Source: Burkholderiaceae bacterium
Lineage (GTDB): Bacteria > Pseudomonadota > Gammaproteobacteria > Burkholderiales > Burkholderiaceae_C
Assembly: GCA_023150375.1 (NCBI GenBank)
Contig: JAKLLA010000003.1
Coordinates: 124,001-188,000 of the forward strand
Direction: 5' to 3'
Length of the DNA stretch: 64,000 bases
Shown here: positions 8,998 through 16,735 of the stretch, in pieces
Numbering within the stretch: the first letter of the stretch is position 1
How the letters are laid out: each line of letters opens with the position of its first letter
Notes under the pieces: model-generated
The model's database searches: none
Told to the model about the DNA's origin: nothing
The model's input: the letters and a program-made list of their open reading frames with translations, nothing else
Position numbers and translations under genes: made by a program

Positions 8998-9924
8998 TCA
9001 AGTCACGACGCTCAGGAACGACGGATTCAGCTTGCGGTCGTGATAGAAGATCCCGCGGCCCACTTCCTCCCAGGTCCAGGTGATGGGCTGCATGTCCGGA
9101 TACCACTGGTAGCCGCCGCAGAAGGTCTCCATGCGGTTGCCCGACGGGTCGAAGAAGTAGATCGTCGTGCCGCGGGTGATGCCGTGGCGGGTCGGGCCGA
9201 TGTCGATGGACACGCGGTGCATCGACATGATGTCCGCCGCGCGCAGCACCTGCTCCCAGGACTCCAGCAGGAAGCTGACGTGGTGCAGCTTGCCGTCCTC
9301 GGCATGGCGCACCATGGCGATGTCGTGCGCCTTGGTCGAGCAGGTCAGCCAGGTGGCCAGGTCGGTCGTGCCGTCCTCGAGCTTGACGCGCTCGACCAGC
9401 GAGAAGCCCAGCGCCTCCTCGAAGACCTTGCGGGTGCCGTCGATGTCGCCGCCGTAGATCAGGCAGTGGTCCATGCGCACCGGGTTGATGCCCTTCTGGT
9501 TTTCCAGCCAGGCTTCCGGGTCGGTGTAGCCCAGGCCGTTGCCCACGTCGGTCTTCTCGGCGTAGAGCTCGATCTCGTGGCCGGTGGGCACCTGGAAGCG
9601 CACCCGCTCGCCGGTCTCCAGCATCTCGCCGGCGGGAATGCGCTCGGTGGCCAGGCCCAGGTTGCGCAGGTTGCCTTCCATCTCGTTCAGGGTCGCCGCA
9701 TTGGCCACCTTGAAGGCGAAGGCGTCCAGGCCGGCCCGGTCGGCCTTGCGGATGACGAAGCTGTTGTGGTCACGTTCGTCGTTGCACTTGAAGTAGACGC
9801 GGCCCGACTTGTCGCGGCCGGTCTCCTTCATGCCCATCACGTCGGTGTAGAACTTCACCGACTCGTCCAGGTCCAGCACGCGCACCACGGCGTGGCCGGG
9901 ACGCAGCACACCAGTCATTGCCAT
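8998..9924 (-). CDS. dmpB: Catechol 2,3-dioxygenase (extradiol, type I)
   Basis: 308 residues, two vicinal-oxygen-chelate domains. It cleaves catechol and methylcatechols next to the diol to give the yellow semialdehydes. Iron ligands are visible at His153 (RMDHCLIYGG), His214 (GKLHHVSF) and Glu266 (NRMETFCGG); the acid-base residues His200, His247 and Tyr256 are also present. Numbering is the same as XylE or +1. Start ATG at 9924. Located 26 nt after the [2Fe-2S] ferredoxin gene that in other meta pathways reactivates the oxidised enzyme. With the phenol hydroxylase upstream it forms a complete phenol-to-semialdehyde block. Confidence 0.95.
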   Translation of the reverse strand: MAMTGVLRPGHAVVRVLDLDESVKFYTDVMGMKETGRDKSGRVYFKCNDERDHNSFVIRKADRAGLDAFAFKVANAATLNEMEGNLRNLGLATERIPAGEMLETGERVRFQVPTGHEIELYAEKTDVGNGLGYTDPEAWLENQKGINPVRMDHCLIYGGDIDGTRKVFEEALGFSLVERVKLEDGTTDLATWLTCSTKAHDIAMVRHAEDGKLHHVSFLLESWEQVLRAADIMSMHRVSIDIGPTRHGITRGTTIYFFDPSGNRMETFCGGYQWYPDMQPITWTWEEVGRGIFYHDRKLNPSFLSVVT

Positions 9925-9950
9925 CTCGGGTCTCCTTCTGTCGAGCTCTG

Positions 9951-10298
9951 TCAGGTTGAGGGGGAGGTGGGGGCGCCGGCCGTCTCAACCCCGCGGACGA
10001 CGCTCTTCTTCATCTTTCCGATCACGGCCAGGTGCACGTCGCTGGTCGGACGAACCCGGCAGGCCAGCACACGGCCGGCCTGCTCGTCTTCCTCGCTGAC
10101 ATGCTCGCGGCTCATCACGCGCGAGACGTAGCTGCCTGCGGTGACCTGCACCTTGCACACGCCGCAGCCGCCGTTGCGGCAGCCCACCGGGATGCCCTTG
10201 CGGCCCAGGGCTTCCATGCCCTCGAGCAGCGAGCGCGTCTCGGCGCAGCGGTAGGTCTCGCCGGTGTCTTCGATCAGGACGTCGTATCGAACAACCAC
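9951..10298 (-). CDS. dmpQ: Plant-type [2Fe-2S] ferredoxin (XylT/DmpQ-like)
   Basis: 115 residues. Cluster cysteines are in CRNGGCGVCKV and the later VLACRV, the plant-type pattern. XylT and DmpQ reduce the Fe(III) of inactivated catechol 2,3-dioxygenase back to Fe(II), which matters for substituted catechols. It is the first gene of the C23O operon and is divergent from the LysR gene; the start ATG at 10298 faces the LysR promoter region. The C-terminal 20 residues are not conserved-looking. Confidence 0.88.
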   Translation of the reverse strand: MVVRYDVLIEDTGETYRCAETRSLLEGMEALGRKGIPVGCRNGGCGVCKVQVTAGSYVSRVMSREHVSEEDEQAGRVLACRVRPTSDVHLAVIGKMKKSVVRGVETAGAPTSPST

Positions 10299-10424
10299 TT
10301 GCCTGTCTCCTGTGTCGCCCTGTCGACAGCGGCCGGTCGGCCCGCTTCCACCGCCGTGACGAGGGGGATGGCGTGACGATAGGATCGCCGCGCGATACTG
10401 TCCAATACCATTGATTGCCGTTGC

Positions 10425-10441
10425 GATACCCTGGAGGTATC
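10425..10441. promoter_or_regulatory. Probable LysR operator (GATACC-N5-GGTATC)
   Basis: A perfect 6-bp inverted repeat with 5-nt spacer between the divergent ferredoxin/C23O operon and the LysR gene. A related ATAC-containing direct repeat (GATACT..AATACC) lies just left at 10394-10409. A palindrome followed by a second, weaker site is the usual LysR recognition and activation arrangement. Confidence 0.65.
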
Positions 10442-10480
10442 GACTGGATGCACATCACGACGCCCGCCCCGGAGCCCGCC

Positions 10481-11389
10481 ATGGACCTGCGTGAAATGCG
10501 CTACTTTCTCGCCGTCGCCGAGGAACGCAACTTCGGCCGCGCCGCCGAGCGGCTGCACATCGCGCAGCCGCCGCTGTCGCGACAGATCCGCGCCCTCGAG
10601 GAGGAACTGGGCGCGGCGCTGTTCCTGCGCACGCCCAAGGGCGTCGAACTGACCGAAGCCGGCCAGACCCTGCTCGACGAGGTGCCCAACCTGCTGGCGC
10701 TGGCGCAGCGCGCGCGCGAGCGCACCCGACGCGCCGGCCAGGGCCTGGTCGGCCAGCTCGACGTCGGCCTGTTCGGCTCGGGCGTGCTGGACGTGATCCC
10801 GCGCATGCTGGCGCGCTTTCACGCGCAGCGCCCGGAAGTGCGCATCCGCCTGCACAACCTCACCAAGGCCGAGCAGCTGCAGGCCCTGCACGAGCGGCGC
10901 CTGTCGGTGGGTTTCAACCGCCTGGTGCCGCAGGAAGAGGGGCTGGTGATCGAGCCCATCCTGCGCGAGCCGCTGGTGGTGGCGATGCCCGACGGCCATC
11001 CGCTGGCGGTGCGACCGAGCATCCCGCTGGCCGAACTGGACGGCCAGCCGATGATCCTCTACCCCAACATCCCGATGCGCGGGCTGGCGCAGGAGATCGT
11101 CGACGCCTTCCGGGCCGAGTCGGTCACGCTGCGCGTCGAGCAGGAGGTGGAGGACGTGCTCACCGCCGTGGCGCTGGTGGCCAGCGGCTTCGGGCTGGCG
11201 ATCACCACCCAGTCGGCCACCAGCCTGCGCCTGCCGGGCGTGGCCTTCCGCCCCCTGGCCAGCCGCCACCTGCGCGACGTGGAACTGAGCTGCCTGTACC
11301 GGCGCGGCGACAGCTCGCCGGTGCTGGCGGCCTTCCTGGAGGTGGTGCATGAGTTTGCGAAGGGCGATGCCCGCAACCGCACCCGCTGA
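10481..11389 (+). CDS. LysR-type transcriptional regulator
   Basis: 302 residues from the ATG at 10481, which gives the canonical N-terminus MDLREMRYFLAVAEE; an in-frame start further upstream would add a non-conserved extension. The HTH (residues 1-60) includes FGRAAERLHIAQPPLSRQI, closest in style to CatR/BenM-type regulators; the effector-binding domain follows. It is transcribed away from the ferredoxin/C23O/dehydrogenase genes and ends just before the convergent dmpP. It likely responds to an aromatic intermediate and controls the meta-cleavage genes. The exact effector cannot be read. Confidence 0.88.
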   Translation: MDLREMRYFLAVAEERNFGRAAERLHIAQPPLSRQIRALEEELGAALFLRTPKGVELTEAGQTLLDEVPNLLALAQRARERTRRAGQGLVGQLDVGLFGSGVLDVIPRMLARFHAQRPEVRIRLHNLTKAEQLQALHERRLSVGFNRLVPQEEGLVIEPILREPLVVAMPDGHPLAVRPSIPLAELDGQPMILYPNIPMRGLAQEIVDAFRAESVTLRVEQEVEDVLTAVALVASGFGLAITTQSATSLRLPGVAFRPLASRHLRDVELSCLYRRGDSSPVLAAFLEVVHEFAKGDARNRTR

Positions 11390-11405
11390 CCACCCGCCGC
11401 CATCG

Positions 11406-11553
11406 GCGCCGGGCCGTCCCAAGCCGATGACCGCCCCCTCGGGGGGCAGCGAGCCCAGGGTGAGCGTGGGGGCACAACCTTTCGCGCCGGGCCGCCCCAA
11501 GCCGATGGCCGCCACCTCGGAGGGCAGCGAGCCCAGGGCGAGCGTGGGGGCCC
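11406..11553. repeat. Two tandem 78-bp GC-rich repeats
   Basis: Units start at 11406 and 11484 (GCGCCGGGCCG.CCCAAGCCGATG, then a CCCCCTCGGGGGGCAGCGAG-type core and AGCGTGGGGGC). They fill the gap between the convergent LysR gene and dmpP. This looks like an intergenic repeat family of Burkholderiales and may act as a bidirectional terminator. Confidence 0.7.
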
Positions 11554-12612
11554 TCATATCCGCTTGAACAACGGGCTGCGCAGCTGCTGGGCGGCGTCCG
11601 CCGCCGAGATGAACTTCTCGGTGTAGATGTCGCGCTCGAACAGCCGGCCCTGCATCAGCGTGGTGATGCAGGCGTCGATCATGATCGGCGGGCCGCAGAG
11701 GTAGGCCTTGCGGCCGCGGAAGTCGTTGTCGAAATGCGCCTTGGCGGCGTCGTGCACGAAGCCGCGCAAGCCCGTCCAGCCCGAGTCGGCCGGCTCGTCC
11801 GACAGCGCCGGCACATAGGTGAAGTGGGCGTGTTCGGCGGCCAGCTTCGTGAACAGCTCATGGTCGTAGAGCTCGGCACGGTTGCGTGCACCGTAGACCA
11901 GGGTGATCGGCAGGGTCGAGCCCTCGGCCAGCAGGTCCAGGATCATCGACTTCGGGCTCGACAGCCCGGAGCCGCCGGCCAGGAAGAGCGACGGGACCGC
12001 CGCCGACTTGCGCACGAAGAAGCGCCCGTAGGGACCGGCCAGCTTCACCCGGTCGCCCACCTTCAGCTGCTGGTGCACCCAGGTGGTGGCCTGCCCGCCC
12101 GGCACGAGGCGGATGTTCAGCTCGACCTCGCCCGGGTTCTGCGGCGGGTTGGCCAGCGAGAAGGCCCGGGAGCCCCGGCCGTCCGGAAGCTCCAGGTTGA
12201 CGTACTGGCCGGCCTGGAAGTCCATCGGCTGGTCCAGCGCGATCCACACGCCCTTGATGGTCGGGGTGAGCGACTCGATGCGGCGGACCGTGCCCGCGAA
12301 GTCGCGCACCGGCAGGTTGCGGGCGTCGTCGTCGGCCTCGATCTCGGCCTCGATCACCACGTCGGACTGCAGCGTGGCGCAACAGGCCAGGCACAGACCT
12401 TCCTCGCGCTCGTAGTCCATCAGCGCGAAGTTGGATGCCTCGCCGTGGTCGATCTCGCCGTCGGTGACATTCACCTTGCAGGTGGCGCACAGACCGTGGC
12501 AGCAGGCGTGCGGCAGGTAGATGCCGGCGCGCAGCGCGGCGTCGAGGATGGTCTGGCCCTCCTCGACCTCCAGCGTCTGGCCCAGCGGTTCGATGGTCAG
12601 CGAGTAAGACAT
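11554..12612 (-). CDS. dmpP: Phenol hydroxylase reductase component P5
   Basis: 352 residues. Electron-transfer component: NADH to FAD to [2Fe-2S] to the DmpLNO diiron centre. The N-terminal plant-type ferredoxin domain has CCHGLCATCKV and the later CLAC cysteines (about residues 37-80). The FAD domain has SRAFSLANPP and the NAD domain has LAGGSGLSSPKSMI and YLCGPP. Length matches DmpP. Last gene of the six-gene phenol hydroxylase operon, 31 nt after dmpO. Confidence 0.95.
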   Translation of the reverse strand: MSYSLTIEPLGQTLEVEEGQTILDAALRAGIYLPHACCHGLCATCKVNVTDGEIDHGEASNFALMDYEREEGLCLACCATLQSDVVIEAEIEADDDARNLPVRDFAGTVRRIESLTPTIKGVWIALDQPMDFQAGQYVNLELPDGRGSRAFSLANPPQNPGEVELNIRLVPGGQATTWVHQQLKVGDRVKLAGPYGRFFVRKSAAVPSLFLAGGSGLSSPKSMILDLLAEGSTLPITLVYGARNRAELYDHELFTKLAAEHAHFTYVPALSDEPADSGWTGLRGFVHDAAKAHFDNDFRGRKAYLCGPPIMIDACITTLMQGRLFERDIYTEKFISAADAAQQLRSPLFKRI

Positions 12613-12643
12613 GACGCCTTTCGTCCCGTCGGTGCGCGCGGGC

Positions 12644-13000
12644 TCAACTGCAGGAGCCCTGGAAGCCGGTCAGGCCGGGCGTGCGGAAGCGGATCACGTC
12701 CTTGTGGCCCAGGCCGTTCTCGGCCAGGCTCTTGTCGTAGTCCGGCTGCCAGGGCTGGCCGGACTTGAACCACTCGGCCTTCTCCCAGTCGATCCGGGCG
12801 AACTCCGGGTGCGCGCCGAAGATGCCCGGGAAGGCGCCGCGGCACATGTCGCCGAACTTCAGCGTCGGCGGGAAGGGCACGCAGAACGGCGCGCAGTACA
12901 TCAGGTGGTCCTCCCAGCCGACGTAGAGCAGCGGGGCGGGGAACTTGTCGACGGTGTCCTTGGGGGCAAATTCGTACTTGCCCAGGGCGGTGACGGCCAT
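12644..13000 (-). CDS. dmpO: Phenol hydroxylase P4 (gamma) subunit
   Basis: 118 residues, small subunit of the (alpha-beta-gamma)2 hydroxylase. Conserved features of DmpO/TomA4 are visible: YEFAPKDTVDKFP, YVGWEDHLMYCAPFCVPFP and the C-terminal RTPGLTGFQGSCS. It stabilises the hydroxylase but carries no metal ligand. Start ATG at 13000 with GGAGA upstream. Sits between dmpN and dmpP. Confidence 0.93.
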   Translation of the reverse strand: MAVTALGKYEFAPKDTVDKFPAPLLYVGWEDHLMYCAPFCVPFPPTLKFGDMCRGAFPGIFGAHPEFARIDWEKAEWFKSGQPWQPDYDKSLAENGLGHKDVIRFRTPGLTGFQGSCS

Positions 13001-13085
13001 GAGGGGTCTCCGTGGATTCGAGGGCGGCCGGACCTGACGCGGTCCGGCCGCCCGGGAGGGACAGGGGGGCGGCAGGCGGGGCGGC

Positions 13086-14633
13086 TCAGTTGCCGGTGGC
13101 CATCTGCTTCCAGGCGTTGAAGTTCTTCTGGTCCTGCGACCCCTCGTAGTCGAGGTTGTCGCGGCCGAACTCCATGCGGTACCACTTCAGCACTTCCATC
13201 AGCGGGTTGAAGTCCGGCGCGCCCGGGTTGGCCTCGGGGGTGAAGCAGTTGCCCTGGTAGATCTGGTGCACCGGCAGCCAGCTCTGGATGTACTTCTCCG
13301 GCTCGTTGTCGAAGATGGCCTTGCAGCCGTCCGAGCAGGTGTGGTACTTCATGCCGTGGTAGGTGCTCTCCCGGTAGGCGATCTTGGTGGGATCGTCCGG
13401 CTCGGTGAAGAACATCGGGATCTGGCAGGTCTGGCAGAGCATCGGCAGCGTCGTGTTGTAGAACCGACGGCCCTCCGCGGCCTCCTTGGCCCAGTGCTCG
13501 TAGCGCGGGCGGTAGTACTTGTCGAAGGTGTCGGGGTACTTGGCCGACAGCCACTCCATGTCCTTCTCGCTGGGCGCCCAGGTGTGGAAGGGCGCGGCCG
13601 CGCCGTAGTTGTAGAACACCGCCCAGGCCTGGTGCGACAGGTGCTCCTTGTCCTTGCAGGCCTGCTCCCAGCCCTTGGGCACCTTGATGCCGTAGCGCGC
13701 CAGGTCGGCGAACAGGGCCCCGCCGTTCTGCTCGGCGTAGATCTCCCAGGCCTCCTTCCAGCTCATGACCTTCTTCGGGAGCATGTAGTCCATCATCATC
13801 GCCACCAGGGTGAGCACCCGGTAGCCACGCCAGAACCACTTGTCGATCCAGGCCTGCACGATGGGCAGGTTGTCCGGGTCCTGTTCCAGGATGAACTTGA
13901 TGATCTCCAGGCCCAGCGTCATGTGGCGCGACTCGTCGGACTGCGCCGAGAAGCCGAAGGCCATCGCGCCCATGTCGCCGTTGTAGGCCGCGCCCGAGAT
14001 GAAGGGCACGAACAGCAGGTTGGTCAGCACGTACTCGAACGCGAAGCCGATCGCGATCATGAACTCGAAGGGGCCGGCGGTGACCGCATCGTCGAAGAAC
14101 GACTTGGGCACCGACAGGTACCAGACCCGGTCGTGCTGGTGGCGCCAGTTCTGGAAGCCGTTGTAGAACTTGTTGTAGTTCGACAGGCTGTGGATCTGCG
14201 TCTGCGAGTGGCGGATCTCGTCCAGGCTCTGCATCAGGCAGGCCACGCGCGGGCCGGCACCCGGGAAGGCGCGGCCCACATGCGCGAAGCCGCGGTGCGC
14301 CATGTATTCCAGCGGCGAGACACCCGTCAGGAAGAGCTTGAGCGAGTTGATGTAGCGCGCATCGGTCAGCCCGAGGTGGCCGTTGTTCTGGTTGAACGCG
14401 TCGATGATCGCGTAGAGCTTCTTCTCCTTCTCCGCCTGGTACTTCCAGTAGGCGTCCATCGTCATGCGGAAGGGATCCTCGAACTTGTCCCAGTCGTGGA
14501 TCTTGATGCCCTCGTACTCGACGTAGGGGTAGACGTCCTGCACGGCCTGGTAGGTGGGCGTCCAGGCCAGGTCGCGGGTCATCAGGTTGTAGCGTTCCTT
14601 CAGGCCCAGCTTCTTGTTGACCTTCATGTCCAT
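13086..14633 (-). CDS. dmpN: Phenol hydroxylase P3 (alpha) catalytic subunit
   Basis: 515 residues. Catalytic diiron subunit that hydroxylates phenol, cresols and often benzene or toluene at ring positions. All six carboxylate/histidine ligands are at the expected positions: Glu109 (SPLEY), Glu139 and His142 (SLDEIRH), Glu200 (GFAFE), Glu234 and His237 (QSDESRH). A cysteine cluster near the C-terminus (CQTCQIP, then YHTCSDGC) is the structural metal site of this family. Its leader (14630-14649) is identical over 20 nt to that of the tmoA homologue. The enzyme falls in the multicomponent phenol hydroxylase / toluene ortho-monooxygenase group; which substrate is preferred cannot be decided. Confidence 0.96.
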   Translation of the reverse strand: MDMKVNKKLGLKERYNLMTRDLAWTPTYQAVQDVYPYVEYEGIKIHDWDKFEDPFRMTMDAYWKYQAEKEKKLYAIIDAFNQNNGHLGLTDARYINSLKLFLTGVSPLEYMAHRGFAHVGRAFPGAGPRVACLMQSLDEIRHSQTQIHSLSNYNKFYNGFQNWRHQHDRVWYLSVPKSFFDDAVTAGPFEFMIAIGFAFEYVLTNLLFVPFISGAAYNGDMGAMAFGFSAQSDESRHMTLGLEIIKFILEQDPDNLPIVQAWIDKWFWRGYRVLTLVAMMMDYMLPKKVMSWKEAWEIYAEQNGGALFADLARYGIKVPKGWEQACKDKEHLSHQAWAVFYNYGAAAPFHTWAPSEKDMEWLSAKYPDTFDKYYRPRYEHWAKEAAEGRRFYNTTLPMLCQTCQIPMFFTEPDDPTKIAYRESTYHGMKYHTCSDGCKAIFDNEPEKYIQSWLPVHQIYQGNCFTPEANPGAPDFNPLMEVLKWYRMEFGRDNLDYEGSQDQKNFNAWKQMATGN

Positions 14634-14652
14634 GGTGCTTGTCTCCTAGAAC

Positions 14653-14922
14653 TCAGTTCTTCCACGAGAGCGCGAACTCGTCGTCGGTCTCGTCCACGTG
14701 ACCGGACATCGTGATCAGGTTGACGTGCAGTTCCTGCAGGTCGAAGTCACGGCCCATCTGCTCGGCCACCGTCTCGCGGCGGATCACCATGCGCCCGGGC
14801 ACATCGACCTTGACCATGGCAGGCTGCTCGTTGACCACCGCATCGGGGTTGTCGGCCAGGATGGCCTCGACGATGCAGCGACTCTCCTCGTTCTTCTGGA
14901 ACGCGATGAAGACGTTCGACAT
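14653..14922 (-). CDS. dmpM: Phenol hydroxylase P2 effector protein
   Basis: 89 residues starting MSNVFIAFQKNEE. Cofactor-free regulatory (coupling) protein that binds the hydroxylase, analogous to MmoB. The length, the IVEAILADNPDAVV helix and MVKVDVPGRMVIRRETV match DmpM/TomA2. The ATG at 14922 is chosen because the longer open frame upstream overlaps dmpL in another frame. Gap to dmpN is 19 nt. Confidence 0.93.
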   Translation of the reverse strand: MSNVFIAFQKNEESRCIVEAILADNPDAVVNEQPAMVKVDVPGRMVIRRETVAEQMGRDFDLQELHVNLITMSGHVDETDDEFALSWKN

Positions 14923-14951
14923 TCGGTGTTCTCCGTGAGGGGTGGGTCGGG

Positions 14952-15947
14952 TCAGGCGGCGGCCAGACCGGCCTTGGCCAGGCGGGCGTTCAGCAGGGCA
15001 TTCACCCGCGCCATGGCCGCCGCAGCGCCGTCGCCCAGCGCCAGGCTGGCCAGCGGTGCCAGCGCCTCGTCGGCGCGTGCACGCCAGGCGGCGATCCACT
15101 GCTGCAGCAGGGCCTTGTTCTCGGGGTTCTCGGCCGCCGCGGTCTTGAGCACCGCATCCACCCACTTGCAGTGGTCCTGGAACCATTCGGCCTGGAAGCG
15201 CGTGAGCATCGACACCGTCGGGCCGGCCTTGGCGGCCAGGGCCCGGTCCACCTCGCCGTAGGCCAGCGCGAAGAGCAGGCCGTCGAGCACCACGTTCTGC
15301 GCCACGTAGAGTTCGAACCAGTCCTTCAGCACGAAGGTGTCTTCCACGTAGCGGCGCAGGCCCTGCCAGGCCGGCGCCTCCAGCCAGGCCTGCTTGCCGG
15401 CCTCCAGGTCGCCGCTCTGGCCCATCAGCAGGCCCAGGCGGGTCAGGTACTGCGCGATGCCCAGCTGGTCCATGCCGGCATACAGGCAGGGCTGGGTGAT
15501 CGCGGTGCCATAGCCGTAGGCGCACATGGAAGCGCCGTTCATGTTCGCGCCCCAGGCCACATGGCGCAGCGGCACGTAGAAGTCCAGCGCGGTGCGGCGC
15601 GCGGCGTCGTCGAAGCTGTCGGACAGTCCGCGCGTCTCGACGAACTCGAAGTCGGCTTCCGCCGTCTCCTGCATGCGCGCACGGGCCTGGGTGTAGGTGC
15701 CGTAGTAGAGCTGGCGCGGATCCTTGAAGGCGTACCAGTCCTTCATCGTGATCTTCGTGCGCGAGGGGTCGAAGATCTCGTGCTCGGGATCCCAGGTCGG
15801 GCGGTAGTGGAAGTTGGCGTTGGCCTGGACGTCCATCGTCGCCTCGATGTAGCGCGAGGCGGCCTTGTCGCCCCCCAGCCGGGCAGCGATGTGGTCGTAG
15901 GTCTGCCGCAGCGGGGTGATGCTGACGGTGCGCAGGTCGATCTGCAT
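14952..15947 (-). CDS. dmpL: Phenol hydroxylase P1 (beta) subunit
   Basis: 331 residues, starting MQIDLRTVSITPLRQTYDHIA. Beta subunit paralogous to the alpha subunit fold but lacking the diiron ligand set; it forms the dimer interface of the hydroxylase. Conserved blocks ANFHYRPTWDPEHEIFDP and GATC-free helices with VAWGANMNGASMCAYGYGTA agree with DmpL/TomA1. Start ATG at 15947. Followed after 29 nt by dmpM. Confidence 0.94.
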   Translation of the reverse strand: MQIDLRTVSITPLRQTYDHIAARLGGDKAASRYIEATMDVQANANFHYRPTWDPEHEIFDPSRTKITMKDWYAFKDPRQLYYGTYTQARARMQETAEADFEFVETRGLSDSFDDAARRTALDFYVPLRHVAWGANMNGASMCAYGYGTAITQPCLYAGMDQLGIAQYLTRLGLLMGQSGDLEAGKQAWLEAPAWQGLRRYVEDTFVLKDWFELYVAQNVVLDGLLFALAYGEVDRALAAKAGPTVSMLTRFQAEWFQDHCKWVDAVLKTAAAENPENKALLQQWIAAWRARADEALAPLASLALGDGAAAAMARVNALLNARLAKAGLAAA

Positions 15948-16091
15948 GGTGGGGTGTCTCCTCGGTGGCGTCGGTCGGGAAATCGGTGGGGGATCGCAGG
16001 GGAAGCGGTGGCGAAGCAGGTGGCGAATTCGGTGCGAGATGCGGCGCGCAGCGGTCCCGCCGGTCCGGACAGCCCGCCACGTCGGCGGGCT

Positions 16092-16403
16092 TCAGGCCGG
16101 CGGCGGCTCCTGCCCGGCAGCGCCGGGGTCGGTGATGGCGTGGCGATCCAGGCGCTGGGTGCGCGCGTCGTGCAGGGTCCAGGACTGCCCCTCGCCGCCG
16201 CTTTCGGCCGGCAGCAGCCCGTCGCGGCTGGGCTGCACGCCCTGGTGGGCGCAGAACTCCTCGAACGCCGTGCGCGGCAGCATCATTTCGACGAAGAGCT
16301 CGGGCTCACCCACGGCGAAGTGGAACTCGACCATGCCGTCGGGCCGCTCTTCCACGATGCGGACGAAGCGGCGGGCGGGATCGAAGGGGGCGGGCGCTTG
16401 CAT
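16092..16403 (-). CDS. dmpK: Phenol hydroxylase assembly protein P0
   Basis: 103 residues from ATG 16403. The conserved N-terminal FDPARRFVRIVEER and the central VEFHFAVGEPELFVEMMLPRTAF are typical of DmpK/TomA0, a small protein needed for iron loading or assembly of the hydroxylase. An alternative ATG lies 5 codons upstream (16418) with a better-spaced AGGA. First gene of the operon; 145 nt separate it from dmpL. Confidence 0.9.
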   Translation of the reverse strand: MQAPAPFDPARRFVRIVEERPDGMVEFHFAVGEPELFVEMMLPRTAFEEFCAHQGVQPSRDGLLPAESGGEGQSWTLHDARTQRLDRHAITDPGAAGQEPPPA

Positions 16404-16735
16404 GCCGCAAACCATTGCAACGATCCTGCCTGCCTCGGTCGATTCGGCTCGAATCTCGATAATTTCAGGGTAAACACCGACGCCGAATCGTCCCCAGGAA
16501 TCCACCTGCGCCCGAACCTCCGCCCCCCCACACACGGTCGCCTGCCGCGTTGCACTGCAGCAATCGATCATATGGTGAAGTCATCGGGCCGGGATTGATC
16601 AAATGATCACCTTCAGGTCCTTCCTTGCCCGGTTGTGGGCGCGGCACGAACATGGCAAGCTGCCGCCCTGAATATCGAGATTTTGTGAGCGGACGTTTCC
16701 GCGTCCCGCTCACCTTCCCACCGAGGAGACCCCGC
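16404..16735. promoter_or_regulatory. Divergent control region between dmpK and the todS-like gene
   Basis: 332 bp without a gene. On the minus strand, 16416-16430 reads GGCAGG-ATCG-TTGCA, which fits the sigma-54 GG-N10-GC rule, but it would start transcription almost at the dmpK ATG. At 16596-16609 lies TGATCA-AA-TGATCA, a tight inverted repeat, with a related GATCAT at 16566-16571. The GTG at 16736 with GAGGAGA upstream begins the kinase gene. Which regulator binds here cannot be told. Confidence 0.5.
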
